From: CATOSP01 sp965205385
Lineage (GTDB): Bacteria > Chloroflexota > Dehalococcoidia > Lucifugimonadales > UBA3495
NCBI GenBank assembly: GCA_965205385.1
Contig: CBDBGS010000008.1
Location: 1,550,001 to 1,614,000 of the forward strand
Direction of reading: 5' to 3'
DNA length: 64,000 nt
A program made the translations under genes and the position numbers. Positions 41,032 to 52,186 of the stretch are shown one piece after another. Under the pieces are notes generated by a model that had not been told where the DNA came from, ran no database searches, and worked only from the letters and a program-made list of their open reading frames with translations. Each line of letters begins with the position of its first letter. The stretch's first letter is position 1.

Positions 41032-44000
41032 ATGGTAAACGCGAAATCGCGCCGAAAGTCGTCGGCACGCCTATGCCTCCTGCTGGGGGCGCTGGCCCTC
41101 TTTGCCCTGCTCCTGACCAATGCAGCCGCCCCGGCGCAGGCGGACAGCCACATTGAAGCCCACCAAGGTTGCTCAGGCACAAGCGCATCTAATCCGAGGG
41201 TAATTTCTCCCGGTGTCGATGCCTCCGAATCTGTAGATGATTGTTTTACGGATCACTCAAACGTTGGTAGCACTTTTTCCGCCGAAATCACGGCTGTATC
41301 GGGCCGAACCGGTTCGTCCCACAACTACATCCTTACCAGGGCACCTGATACCTTCCGTCAGGGATCTCTTGACGAATTACGGGTTAAGTACACCCCTAAA
41401 CCGGCTTCGCAGTTGAGCCAGATTACACCGCGGCTGGGCAGCGAGAATACGCCGGGCAACTTTACCTTCGATTATACCCTACGCATGACCTATCGCAGCT
41501 CTACCGGCAGTCAGGCGTTAGGACGATTGCAAAGTCCTTAGACGGCGGCATTGCAGAGTTGAAAGGCCACTTGGCATGAGACTCGCCAAAGCTAAGGGGA
41601 GGTTCTTGGATACCAACGTGAAAGTTCCTAGAGCGACTTTGCAATCGTCCTAAGTCAGGCGTCGGTCGAGGTATTCAATCGGACAACTTACCGCCTCACT
41701 ATCGACCATGACACTGACAACGACGGCCTCATCGAGATCACAACCCCCCGCCCAACTCAACGCCATCCGCCTTGACCCGGACGGCGACGGCGACTCCACT
41801 CACGCCGACTACCTGGCCGCCTTCCCCGGCAAGTTCGCTGGCATGTGCCCCACCAACACGGAAGACGCCGACGGCTTCGACTGCACCGGCTACGAGATCG
41901 GCGCGGGCCCGACGAACATCGCGCTGAACATCGACCTGGACGTGGCCCCCCACAACACCGGCGCGGGCTGGTCGCCCATCAATAACTTTGCCGCCACCTT
42001 CGAGGGCAACGGCAACACCATCTCCGGCCTGTTCATCAACCGGACCACGAACATGAACGGCCTGTTCGGCATGGTGGCCAGCACGGGCAAGATTCGCAAC
42101 GTGGGGCTGACCGGCGTGAACGTTACCGGCGGCACGCAAACCGGGGCGCTGGCCGGCACGAACTCGGGCGCGATCAGCGGCAGCTACGCTGAAGGGACGG
42201 TAACCACCACGGGCGACAACGGCGGCGGGCTGGCGGGGGACAACAGCATTGGCGGCATGATTACCGCCAGCTACGCCGCGGTCACCGTCAGCGGCGGCGC
42301 CAGCGCGGAGCGGCTCGGCGGGCTGGTGGGGCTGAACCTCGCCACGATACAGGCCAGATACGCCACCGGGGCCGTCAGCGGCGGCGCCAGCGCGGAGCGG
42401 CTCGGCGGGCTGGTGGGGCTGAACCTCGCCACGATACAGGCCAGATACGCCACCGGGGCCGTCAGCGGCGGCGCGAGTTCGAGGGACGTCGGCGGACTGA
42501 CGGGGCGGAACGCCCACACGGTCCGGGCCAGCTACGCCGCCAGCGCGGCAAGCGGCAACGAGAGAGTCGGCGGGCTTGTTGGCAGCACGTCCACCGCCTC
42601 GGCCATCACGGCCAGCTACTCTACCGGCGTGGTAACCAGCGTGCTAACCGCCGGCGGCAGAATCGTGGCCGTCGTTGGCGGCCTGATCGGCATCAACAAC
42701 GGAACGGTAACCGACAGCTACTGGAACACGACGACCAGCGGCCAAGCCATCAGCGACGGGGGCACGGGCAAGACGACCGGCGAGCTGCAGACCCCCACCG
42801 ACTACACCGGCATCTACGCCAACTGGGACCTGGACCTGGACGGAATGGCCGGCGGCGACGACCCCTGGGACTTCGGCGGGAGCGCGGACTACCCGGCGCT
42901 GGACTACGGGAGCCTAAGTCCCTGGGCCAGCCAGTGGAAGCTGCTGACGGCAACGCCCGGCGGCCGCCGGGTCACCCTGAACTGGCCCCCCGGCGCCTAC
43001 GGCGGCCGCCCGGCGGCCGTCGCCCAATGGCAGTACCGGCAGAAGGAAGGGACCAACGCCTACGGCGCCTGGCAAGCCGTGCCCGGCAGCGGCCCCAACA
43101 CCGCTCAGCACGTCGTGACCCCCTTGACCGGCGGCACGCTCTACACCTTCCAGGTGCGCGCCGCCAACGCCGGGGGCGACGCCATCGGGCCGGAGAGCGC
43201 CGAGGCCTCGGCGACGCCAGCGACGTTAGGGCCTCCGGCGCAGCCCACCGGACTGACCGCAACGCCCGACAACCGCCAGGTCACGCTGAGGTGGGACGCC
43301 GGGACCGACGACGGCGGCGTGGTCATCGACCGCTGGGAGTACGGGCGGAAGGCGGGGAACGGCGCCTACGGCGGCTGGACCCAGATATCCACCAATCCCG
43401 CTACCACCGAGCACGAGGTGCGCGGCTTGACCAACGGCACTCTCTACACCTTCCGGGTGCGCGCCCACAACGGCGAAGGCGACGGGTCGGAGAGCGCCGA
43501 GGTCTCGGCGACGCCACGGGTGCTGACGGCTCCGGCGCGGCCCAGCGGACTGACCGCAACGGGCGGCCCCGGTCAGGTCACGCTGAGGTGGGACGCCGGG
43601 ACCGACGACGGCGGCGTGGCTATCGACCGCTGGGAGTACCGGCAGAGGGCGGGGAGCGGCGCCTACGGGGGGTGGACCCTGCTATCCACCGACCCCGCCA
43701 CCGTCCAGCACGTGCTGACCTCATTGGTCCCCCACACGCTCTACACCTACCAGGTGCGCGCCCACAACACCAAGGGCAACGGGCCGAGCGCCACGGCGTC
43801 GGCGACGACAACGGCCGGGCCTCCGGCGCAACCCACGGGACTGACCGCAACCGCGGGCGCCGGTCAGGTCACGCTGATGTGGGACGCCGGGACCGGCAAC
43901 GGCGGCGCTCGCATCAGCCTCTGGCAGTACCGGCAGAAGGCGGGGTCCGGCGCCTACGGGGGCTGGACGCGGCTTTCCACCGACCCCGGCGCTACCCAGG

Positions 44001-47000
44001 GCGTGGTGACCTCTTTGCTCGCCAACACGCTCCATACCTTCCAGGTGCGCGCCCGCAACAGCGAAGGCGACGGGCCGGCCAGCGCCGAGGCTTCGGCGAC
44101 GCCAACGCTGGGGCCTCCGACGCAGCCCACCGGACTGACCGCAACGCCGGGCAACACCCGGGTCGTCCTGCGTTGGAACGCCGGGACCGGCCACGGCGGC
44201 GCGCCGATCAACCTCTGGCAGTACCGTAAGAAGGAGGGGGCCGGCGACTACGGGACTTGGACCCAGATATCCACCACCCCCACTATCACCCAGCACGAGG
44301 TGTCCGGCTTGACCAACGGCGTGCTCTACACCTTCCAGGTGCGCGCCGTCAACGCCGGGGGCGGCAACGGGCCGAGCGCCGAAGCGACGGCGACGCCGAA
44401 TTTGACGGACTACGACTCCGACGACGACGGCCTCATCGAGATCTGGAACGCCGCCCAGCTCAACGCCATCCGCTGGGACGTGGACGGCGACGGCGTGGCG
44501 GCGGCAGACCAGGCCAGCTACAGCGCTGCCTTCCTCGACCCGATAGCGAACATGGGCTGCCCCGCCGCCGGCTGCGCCGGCTACGAGATCGGTACGGGGT
44601 CCGAGGAGGCCGCGCTGAACATCGACCTGAACGTACCCCGCTTCAACACCGGCGCGGGCTGGGCGCCCATCGGGCCCTATGAAACTGAATTTAGGACCAC
44701 CTTCGAAGGCAACGGCAACACAATCTCCGGCCTGTTCATCGACCGGCCCTGCACGCGCCAGGTCGGCCTGTTCGGCGAAGTGACATCCCGGGGCAAGATT
44801 CGCAACGTGGGGCTGACCGGAGTGGACATCACCGGCGGCGCAGCAACCGGCGCGCTGGTCGGCATCAATCACGGCGACATACGAAGCAGCTACGCCACCG
44901 GCGCCGTCAGCGGCGGTGCGGATTCCGATTTCTTCGGCGGACTGGTGGGTACGCACATTGATCGCGGCGCGACGATCACCGCCAGCTACGCCGACGTCAC
45001 CGTCGGCTCAAGCTCGTGGAAAATCGGGGGACTGGTGGGCCAGATGGGTTGGGGCGCGACGATCACCGCCAGCTACGCCATCGGCGCCGTGAGCAGCGGT
45101 GAGGGTTCCGAGAGCGTGGGCGGACTGGTGGGCTCCGCGTCCGATGGCGCCACGATAACCGCCAGCTATTGGGATAGGGAAACCAGCGGCCAGACCAGCA
45201 GCGCGGGCGGCAGGGGCAGGACCACCCGCCAGCTGCAGAGCCCCACCGGCTACACCGGCATCTACCGCTCCTGGAACCTGGACCTGGACGGGGTGAGTGG
45301 CAAAGACGACCCCTGGGACTTCGGCACGAGCGGGGACTACCCGGCGCTGCGCTTTTCGGCGTCCAGCGCCCCACAGCGCTCCACAGCGCCGCTCACGGCT
45401 ACGGCCCGGGCCAGCGCTGCGGTGCAGGAGAGGCCAAACAGGGCCTCCGCATCAGGGGCCGTCGGACTGACCGCAACAGCCGGCGGCTGCGGCAGTCTGA
45501 TCAGGCCTCCCGCGTTCGGCTCTGAAACCTACACCTTCTCGGTCTCCGAGAGCGCCACTGCCGGAGACGTGGTTGGGAGCGTGGCTGCAACTGATCCCGA
45601 TGCTGGCGACGAACTGTCGTACGCCATCACGGTCGGCAATGAAGCCGGGAAGTTTGCGATAGGCTTAGTAGACGGCCAGGTCACAGTAGCCGGGGCGCTG
45701 GACTATGAGACAGTAGCCAGCTATACATTGACGGTACAGGCCGGCGACGGGAACGGGGGCACGGCCACCGCAGCGGCGGTCATCACGGTGTCGAGCCAGC
45801 CGGGCCAACCTGGCAATCTCGCCGCCTCGGAATCGGACGGCGCGGTCACCCTGACCTGGGACGCGCCCGCGGACGGCGGCGCGCCCAGCGGCTACATGAT
45901 TCTGCGCCGCGCGCCCGGGCTGGGCGAGCGGAACCTCCGGACACTGACGGACGACACCGGCAGTGCAGCCACGACCTACACGGACACGGGCGTGCAGCCG
46001 GGCGTGAAGTACATCTACCGGGTCAAGGCACGCAACAGCGCCGGGCAAGGCCGCCCATCCCGACCGGCGCAGATTACAACCGCGGCGGCGGCAGCCAACG
46101 ATCCCCCCGCGTTCGGCTCTGAAACCCACACCTTCCCGGGCTCCGAGAACGCCACTGCCGGAGACGTGGTTGGGAGCGTGGCCGCAACCGATTCCGACGC
46201 TGGCGACGAACTGTCGTACACCATCACGGCGGGCAATGAAGCCGGGAAGTTTGCGATAGGCTCAGCAGACAGCCAGGTCACAGTAGCCGGGGCGCTGGAC
46301 TATGAGACGGCAGCCAGCTATACGTTGACGGTACAAGCCGGGGACGGGAACGGGGGCACGGCCACCGCTGCCGCGACAATCACAGTGACCGACGTAAACG
46401 AAGCGCCGGTGTTCAACCCCGGCAGCTACACGTTCTCCATAGCTGAGTCGGCCAATACTTGGACGTCCATTGGGCAGCTGACGGCGACGGACCAGGACGC
46501 TGGCGATACCATCACGCATCACATTACATCAGGGAATGCCGATGACCGGTTCATGATCGACTGGAACTATGGCGACATCCTTCTAACGAAGGAGCTGGAC
46601 TACGAGACTACCCCTTCGTACACCCTCACGGTGGAGGCGCGGGATGGAAACGGTGGCACAGCCACCGCCTCGGTGGTCATCACGGTGACGAAGGCCAACG
46701 GGTCACCCACCGCCAACGAGTCACCCACCTTCGACACTGCCGGCTACGCCTTCTCAACCCCAGAGGATGCGGCCACCGGCGACTCCGTTGGCGCCGTCTC
46801 AGCCAGCGACCCCGATGAGGGCCAGAGCGTCGCTTATTCCATCAGCGCAGGCAACGACGCTGGCAGGTTCTCCATCAATGCTGAAACAGGTGAGATCAGT
46901 GTTGCATCCGCCCTGGACCACGAGACGGCATCTTCGTACACGTTGACGGTACAGGCCAGCGACGGCAACGGCGGCATGGACACCGCAACGGCGGTCATCA

Positions 47001-48523
47001 CGGTCACCAAAGTTAACAGTCCTCCAGAGTTCGGTTCCGGGACATACGCGTTCACGGTCTCCGATGGCGCCACTGCCGGAGACGTGGTTGGGAGCGTGGC
47101 CGCAACTGATTCCGACGCTGGCGACGATCTGTCGTACACCATCACGGCTGGCAATGAAGCCGGGAAGTTTGCGATAGGCTCAGCAGACGGCCAGGTCACA
47201 GTAGCCGGGGTGCTGGACTATGCGACAGCAGCCAGCTATACGTTGACGGTAGAGGCCGGCGACGGGAACGGGGGCAGGGCCACCGCAACGGTGGTCATCA
47301 CGGTGACGAAGGCCAACGAGTCACCCACCTTCGACACTGCCAGCTACGACTTCACAATTCCGGAGGATACGGCCACCGGCGGCTCTGTCGGCGCTATCTC
47401 AGCCAGCGACCCAGATGAGGGCCAAAGCGTCGCTTATTCCATCAGCGCAGGCAACGACGCCGGTAAGTTCTCCATCAACGCTGGAACAGGTGAGATCAGT
47501 GTTGCATCCGCCCTCGACCACGAGACGGCATCTTCGTACACGCTGACGGTACAGGCCCGCGACGGCAACGGCGGCATGGACACCGCAACGGTGGTCATCA
47601 CGGTCACCAAAGTTAACAGTCCTCCAGAGTTCGGTTCCGGGACCTACGCGTTCACGGTCTCCGAGAGCGCCACTGCCGGAGACGTGGTTGGGAGCGTGGC
47701 CGCAACAGATTCCGATGCTGGCGACGAACTGTCGTACACCATCCCGGCGGGCAATGAAGCCGGGAAGTTTGCGATAGGCTCAGCAGACGGCCAGGTCACG
47801 GTAGCCGGGGCGCTGGACCATGAGACCGCAGCCAGCTATACGTTGACGGTACAGGCCGGCGACGGGAACGGGGGCAGGGCCACCGCAACGGTGGTCATCA
47901 CGGTGACGAAGGCCAACGAGTCACCCACCTTCGACACTGCCAGCTACGACTTCACAATTCCGGAGGATACGGCCACCGGCGGCTCTGTCGGCGCTATCTC
48001 AGCCAGCGACCCAGATGAGGGCCAGAGCGTCGCTTACTCCATCACTGCTGGCAACGACGCCGGCAAGTTCTCCATCGACGCTGGAACGGGCGAGGTCGCT
48101 GTTGCATCCGCCCTCGACCACGAGGCCGCCTCTTCGTACATGCTGACGGTACAGGCCCGCGACGGCAATGGCGGCACGGACACCGCAACGGTCACCATCG
48201 CAGTGACCGACGTAAACGAAGCGCCGGTGTTCAACCCCGGCAGCTACGCCTTCTCCATAGCTGAGTCGGCAAATACTTGGACGTCCATAGGGCAGTTGAC
48301 GGCGACCGACCAGGACGCTGGCGATACCATCACTTATTACATTACATCAGGGAATGCCGATGACCGGTTCATGATCGACTGGAACTATGGCGACATCCTT
48401 CTAATGAAGGAGCTGGACTACGAGACTACCCCTTCCTATACCCTAACGGTGGAGGCGCGGGACGGCAACGGCGGCACGGCGACGGCGACTGTGGAAATCA
48501 ACGTGACGGACGTAGCCGAGTGA
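41032..48523 (+). CDS. Giant secreted adhesin-like protein, GLUG + FnIII + cadherin repeats, split by a MITE and a frameshift
   Basis: ATG 41032 gives a signal peptide (LCLLLGALALFALLLTNAAA ending APAQA) and ~160 residues before MITE copy 2 breaks the frame. Removing the MITE, one target repeat (144 bp) and one C from 41744-41749 leaves 7,347 bases, exactly 2,449 codons. Order: N-terminal domain; DNDGLIEI...AQLNAIRLD; GLUG-type repeats (NGLFGMVASTGKIRNVGLTG...); five FnIII domains (~42,916-44,400; QPTGLTATP...VTLRWDAGTDDGG); second GLUG block (~44,410-45,370); cadherin repeat; a sixth FnIII (~45,800-46,080); eight more cadherin repeats to the end. Many D-G-N-G-G and DxD sites suggest calcium binding. 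No sortase motif or C-terminal anchor is seen. Probably a surface matrix or adhesion protein, currently unable to be made as one chain. Confidence 0.88.
41518..41653. mobile_element. MITE copy 2 (136 bp), inserted in the adhesin gene
   Basis: 19-bp perfect terminal repeats TTAGGACGATTGCAAAGTC (41518-41536) and complement (41635-41653) are flanked by the 8-bp target duplication GTCAGGCG (41510-41517, 41654-41661). The inner ~98 bp differ from copy 1, so only the ends define the family; the transposase must be supplied in trans. It adds a stop codon at 41,539-41,541. Confidence 0.95.
42287..42460 (+). repeat. Exact 87-bp tandem duplication in the GLUG region
   Basis: The 87-bp unit starting GTCAGCGGCGGCGC at 42287 is repeated at 42374 with no visible change and a third partial start at 42461. 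It encodes 29 residues (GASAERLGGLVGLNLATIQA...), a multiple of three, so the frame is kept. The identity points to recent slippage or unequal recombination. Confidence 0.93.
47021..48220 (+). repeat. 600-bp tandem duplication of a cadherin-repeat pair
   Basis: The segment from CCTCCAGAGTTCGG at 47021 recurs exactly 600 bases later (47621), each copy encoding two cadherin domains (200 codons). Most lines are identical between copies; differences are scattered single bases. It shows growth of the protein by whole-domain duplication. Confidence 0.92.
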
Positions 48524-48528
48524 CGGAT

Positions 48529-48595
48529 GTGGCGGAGGAGCCGCCACACCATAGCCGCAGCGGGCCACAATGCTTCCCTTGAAGCTTGTGGCCCG
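48529..48595 (+). terminator. Two tandem hairpins after the adhesin gene
   Basis: GTGGCGG/CCGCCAC (48529-48547, 5-base loop) is followed by the longer stem CGGGCCACAA (48561-48570) / TTGTGGCCCG (48586-48595), with an inner GCTTC-CCTT-GAAGC. The second hairpin is a good terminator stem, followed by TTCCGTTG, which is only partly T-rich. Confidence 0.75.
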
Positions 48596-48687
48596 TTCCG
48601 TTGCACCCGGGAGCGCGGGCTCCCCTGTGTCTTGCCAACGTCCGCAGGGGAACCGGGACGCTACGAGTTGGAGTGGTTCAGCTGACG

Positions 48688-48906
48688 ATGGGACACCGCT
48701 TTTCCCGGTCTGGGCGCGTCGAGTTCAGCGCCGTTCCAGCAGCCGCGTTCGAATGGCAGAGGCGGATGGCGCTCATCTCTTCAGAGGAAGAGGAGCAGTG
48801 GGGCAAGCTGGAGCAGGAGTCCTTCGCCGGGTTCAGCGTCGAGGAGCGTGTCCTGCTCCGCCGTCTGCTTCTACAGGTCTATCGGAGCCTGACTGGGGAC
48901 CGATAG
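48688..48906 (+). CDS. Short ORF resembling the C-terminal helix of MarR-family regulators, probably a remnant
   Basis: From ATG 48688, 72 residues. The end LEQESFAGFSVEERVLLRRL followed by LLQVYRSLTGD matches the 'glspeEra-LrrLLrr-v' helix that closes MarR proteins. The winged helix itself is missing, and no ribosome site is visible. It is best read as a decayed regulator next to the hydrolase gene; it may not be translated. Confidence 0.35.
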   Translation: MGHRFSRSGRVEFSAVPAAAFEWQRRMALISSEEEEQWGKLEQESFAGFSVEERVLLRRLLLQVYRSLTGDR

Positions 48907-49095
48907 GGGTCGCGATTTTTTGCGGTGATACTTAGCCAGCTAACGGCATGAATGCTCACAAACCCGCCCCAAGCCGGTTCTGAGAAGGGAGGGAAAATGA
49001 TGGTACGCCACAGGTCATGAAGGGGGAGCTCTCACTGAATCCGGCCCCGGACGCTGAGTCCACATAGTCCAAGAATACAGCAAAAAGGAGAACCA

Positions 49096-49710
49096 ATGAC
49101 CGCTCAGATAACTAGAGACCCCACAACCGACCACCTGCTCACGCCTGAAAACTCCGCCCTGGTTCTGATCGACTTCCAGCCGGGCCTCATTGACGGCACC
49201 AAGTCCGTTAGCCGGGAGATTCTAATCAACAACGTAGTGGCATTGGCCAAGACGGGCGCCCTGTTTCGGCTGCCTGTCGTGCTGTCCACCGTCGGGGTGA
49301 GCGCCGGTTACCAGGAGGACACGATTGCCGAGCTAAAGTCGGTCCTGCCCGGTATTCCTACCGTCGACCGCTCGAAAGTGAACGCGTGGGAAGAGCCCGC
49401 CTTTCGCGAGGCGGTGGTCGCCGCCGGACGCCAAAAGCTGATAATGGCCGGTCTCTGGACGGAAGTTTGCCTCGTGTTTCCCGCACTGGACCTGCTGAAC
49501 GAAGGATACCAGGTGTACGCCGTGTCCGACGCCTCGGGCGGAACCAGCGCCGACGCCCACGAGCGCGGTATGCAGCGGATAATCCAGGCTGGAGCGGTTC
49601 CCGTCACGTGGGAAGCGGTGATGGCCGAGTTGGGCCGGTTGAATATGGCCGACTACGACATGAACGGGTTTATCGAGCTTATGGAGGTGCACCTGCCCAG
49701 GAGCGTGTAG
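49096..49710 (+). CDS. Isochorismatase-like cysteine hydrolase
   Basis: A 204-residue protein, AAGGAG 9 bases before the ATG. The catalytic triad of the family is visible: Asp in LVLIDFQPG, Lys in DRSKVNAW and Cys in GLWTEVCLVFPAL, with the cis-peptide region before EVC. The fold and the C-terminal part (AHERGMQRIIQAGAVPVTW) fit the YcaC-like subgroup, whose substrates are mostly unknown amides. It stands alone, converging on the two-component genes. Confidence 0.93.
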   Translation: MTAQITRDPTTDHLLTPENSALVLIDFQPGLIDGTKSVSREILINNVVALAKTGALFRLPVVLSTVGVSAGYQEDTIAELKSVLPGIPTVDRSKVNAWEEPAFREAVVAAGRQKLIMAGLWTEVCLVFPALDLLNEGYQVYAVSDASGGTSADAHERGMQRIIQAGAVPVTWEAVMAELGRLNMADYDMNGFIELMEVHLPRSV

Positions 49711-49968
49711 ACCGGTCTCACCTTCGAGACACGGCCGCCCACGGATGGCGACTTGGCATCCCGAATGCTGGACGTTCCTCCTCGTCTAAGATGCCAGGTT
49801 TAGAGAATCCACAGAGGGCGGCTTTGGGCGGCGTTTGACTTCTGAGACGGCCTCAGTACGGTACACTCTGGCCCCACCATTCTCCGGCCCACGCGTAACT
49901 CATTTATGTCTGTTTTCCCTGCAATCGCTGTTTTCGTGGTCGGAGTCCATGGCCGATAACAATGACCC

Positions 49969-51375
49969 TCACTTATTCAGCGAAAGACGAATAGTTACGG
50001 TGACGCCCTGTCCAAAACCGTCGCTTGCTACGGCTATCGTGCCGCCGTGGGCTTCGACTATGGCTCGTGTGATGGCCAGTCCCAGGCCGGTGCCGCCTAT
50101 CCCACGACTACGGGACTGGTCGGTTCGGTAGAAGCGGTCGAAGACGTGGGGAAGGTCTGCGGCGTCGATGCCGATCCCGTCGTCAGTGACCGCGATAGCC
50201 AACGCCTCGTCGCCTTCCAACGCCGCCCGAAGCACGATGCTCCCGCCGGCCTCGGTGCAGCGAATGGCGTTGCTCAGAAGGTTTCCCAACGCCTGGCTCA
50301 TGCGCATCCGGTCGAGGGCCACGTCCGGCAGGTCAGGGGACGCCTCCAGCGACAATGCAACCTGTCGAGCCTGGGATTGCGGCTGCCAGCGGTCCGTCTC
50401 TGCCGTGAGCAGCTCGTAGATCGAAGTCGGTTCGAGCGTGAGCCTCAGCTCGCCGCTGTCGGTCTCCGCTAGCCAGTCCAGATCGGTTGTGAGACCGCGC
50501 AGCCTGTCCACCTCCTGGATGATGTGGCCGGACGCGCTCTCCGGCGTCTGAAGTCCATCGCGCAGCCCTCTCGCCTCCAGCTGTATGACGGTCAACGGCG
50601 TATTCAACTCATGGGAGACGTCGTTTATCAGCCGCCGGCGCAGATCGCGCTGGGTTTCCAGGGCGGAGGTCATCCGGTTGAACGCCGCGCTCATACGGCC
50701 AAGCTCGTCCGAGGATGTGACCGGCAATTGGGCCGCATCTCCCTGGGCAATTGCCTGGGTTGCCTCGGTCAGGGCCGTCACCGGCGCTGCGATGCGCTTG
50801 GACAACCAGGCGGCCAGCAGGACGGCAACGCCAACGGTCAGCGCTCCGCCAATGATGATCACATACAGGAGCGTGCTCAGAAATCCGTGCGACTCGGCCG
50901 ACAGGAACTCACGGTTCACGTCCACATAGACGTGGCCCACGGGCTGGTCCGTGCTCAGATCGAGCACCGTCTCGCGATGCCCGTCCAGGCCGGGCGCGGC
51001 GGTCCCGGGCGGCAGCTCGGACAGGTTGTCCTTCACCACGCCTCCATCGACGCCGGTGATGACGACTCGTACCGGGTCATCGTGAAAGAGGTCCGAGGAC
51101 TCTCCCTCGCCTCCTTCGTGCCGCTCCCTCTGCGGAACTCCGCCGTAGATGTATCCGGCCTCGGACAGCGGTCCGTCCACCGTGTCCCAGCCACCGGCAG
51201 CGGTATACTCCCGGCTCAGACTCCGGGCCAACCGGCCCGCCTCGTCAACGCCTATCTCCTCTACGAACACGCCCAGGCGGGACTGGGTGGCGTAGTAGCC
51301 CAGGCCGACGCTGATCAGCACGGTGAGAACGATGACCAGGACCATCGGACCCATGATTCGCCAGCGCAGCGACAT
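49969..51375 (-). CDS. Membrane sensor histidine kinase (second system)
   Basis: A 468-residue kinase starting at 51375, where its ATG shares one base with the stop of the response regulator gene. TM1 is at ~8-28 (MVLVIVLTVLISVGLGYYAT), an extracytoplasmic sensor of ~130 residues follows, TM2 at ~170-195, then HAMP (SKRIAAPVTALTEATQAIAQG). Catalytic motifs: H-box INDVSHELNTPLTV, N-box NLLSNAIRCT, G1 TDDGIGID, F-box FDRFYR, G2 GGTGLGLAITRAI. In the H-box the usual Arg after Glu-Leu is Asn (HELNTPL). It probably senses the envelope together with the lipoprotein encoded upstream. Confidence 0.94.
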   Translation of the reverse strand: MSLRWRIMGPMVLVIVLTVLISVGLGYYATQSRLGVFVEEIGVDEAGRLARSLSREYTAAGGWDTVDGPLSEAGYIYGGVPQRERHEGGEGESSDLFHDDPVRVVITGVDGGVVKDNLSELPPGTAAPGLDGHRETVLDLSTDQPVGHVYVDVNREFLSAESHGFLSTLLYVIIIGGALTVGVAVLLAAWLSKRIAAPVTALTEATQAIAQGDAAQLPVTSSDELGRMSAAFNRMTSALETQRDLRRRLINDVSHELNTPLTVIQLEARGLRDGLQTPESASGHIIQEVDRLRGLTTDLDWLAETDSGELRLTLEPTSIYELLTAETDRWQPQSQARQVALSLEASPDLPDVALDRMRMSQALGNLLSNAIRCTEAGGSIVLRAALEGDEALAIAVTDDGIGIDAADLPHVFDRFYRTDQSRSRGIGGTGLGLAITRAIVEAHGGTIAVASDGFGQGVTVTIRLSLNK

Positions 51376-52052
51376 CACTCGTTCTCCACCACGAACCTGT
51401 ATCCAGCGCCGTAGACGGTCTGAATGGGCTGGCTGCCGTCCCGGCCGATCTGCCTTCGCAGGCGGGCGACCTGGCTGTCGATGGCGCGGTCGAACCCGTC
51501 GAATTCGTTGTTGAAGGTCAGCGAGATTAGCTGCTCGCGGGTGAGCGCCTGGTTGGGATGACGCATGAACGTCGACAGCAAAGCGATCTGCGCTTGGCTC
51601 AAGTCCACAGGTTCGCCATCGACCGTCACGCTCCGGGTGGTCTCGTTCAGCGTGATGCCGCCCTGCGTCAGGACCTGCTGGACCCTGTCCTTGACGCGGC
51701 GAAGCACGGCTTGGGCCCGCGCAATGATCTCCTCCGGGTCGAAGGGCTTGACGACGTAATCGTCGGCTCCGCTGTCCAGCCCGATGACTCGCTCGGCGTG
51801 GGCTTCCCTGGCCGTCAGCATGATTATCGGAACGCCGGACTCCCGGCGCAGGATTCTGCACAGCTCCACGCCGTCGAGACGGGGAAGCATCAGGTCGAGG
51901 ATAATCAGGTCCGGGTCCAGGTTACGGGCCAGGGCCAGACCCGACTCGCCGTCATGGGCAACCTCGGCGGGAAATCCGGCGCGCTCGAAGTACACCTTCA
52001 CCCAGTTTGCGATCCTGGTATCGTCTTCGATTATCAGTACCGTGCCGCTCAT
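51375..52052 (-). CDS. OmpR/PhoB-family response regulator (second system)
   Basis: A 225-residue regulator with intact receiver (LIIEDDTRIANWVKVYFERA, phosphorylated Asp in LIILDLMLPR, Thr in IIMLTAR, Lys in DDYVVKPFDPEEI) and winged helix (VDLSQAQIALLSTFMRHPNQ, DSQVARLRRQIG, VYGAGYRF). It is transcribed with the kinase gene. The next gene upstream on the same strand is a lipoprotein, but a strong terminator (52,078-52,107) separates them, so the regulator has its own promoter or is expressed by readthrough. Confidence 0.95.
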   Translation of the reverse strand: MSGTVLIIEDDTRIANWVKVYFERAGFPAEVAHDGESGLALARNLDPDLIILDLMLPRLDGVELCRILRRESGVPIIMLTAREAHAERVIGLDSGADDYVVKPFDPEEIIARAQAVLRRVKDRVQQVLTQGGITLNETTRSVTVDGEPVDLSQAQIALLSTFMRHPNQALTREQLISLTFNNEFDGFDRAIDSQVARLRRQIGRDGSQPIQTVYGAGYRFVVENE

Positions 52053-52077
52053 CGTCAGCCCTCTAAAGAACTATCGT

Positions 52078-52107
52078 GGAGGCGGCGCCTCATGGGGCGC
52101 CGCCTCC
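52078..52107 (-). terminator. Terminator after the lipoprotein gene
   Basis: GGAGGCGGCGCC (52078-52089) and GGCGCCGCCTCC (52096-52107) form a perfect 12-bp stem with a 6-base loop. On the minus strand it is followed by the moderately T-rich GATAGTTCTTTAG. It ends the lipoprotein transcript before the regulator gene. Confidence 0.82.
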
Positions 52108-52186
52108 CATCCATCGGGGCTCGTGGCAGAATTATCTCACTTGGAGCCAGGTTTCGACATCTCCCATCGGTCGACTCCGATTGGCT

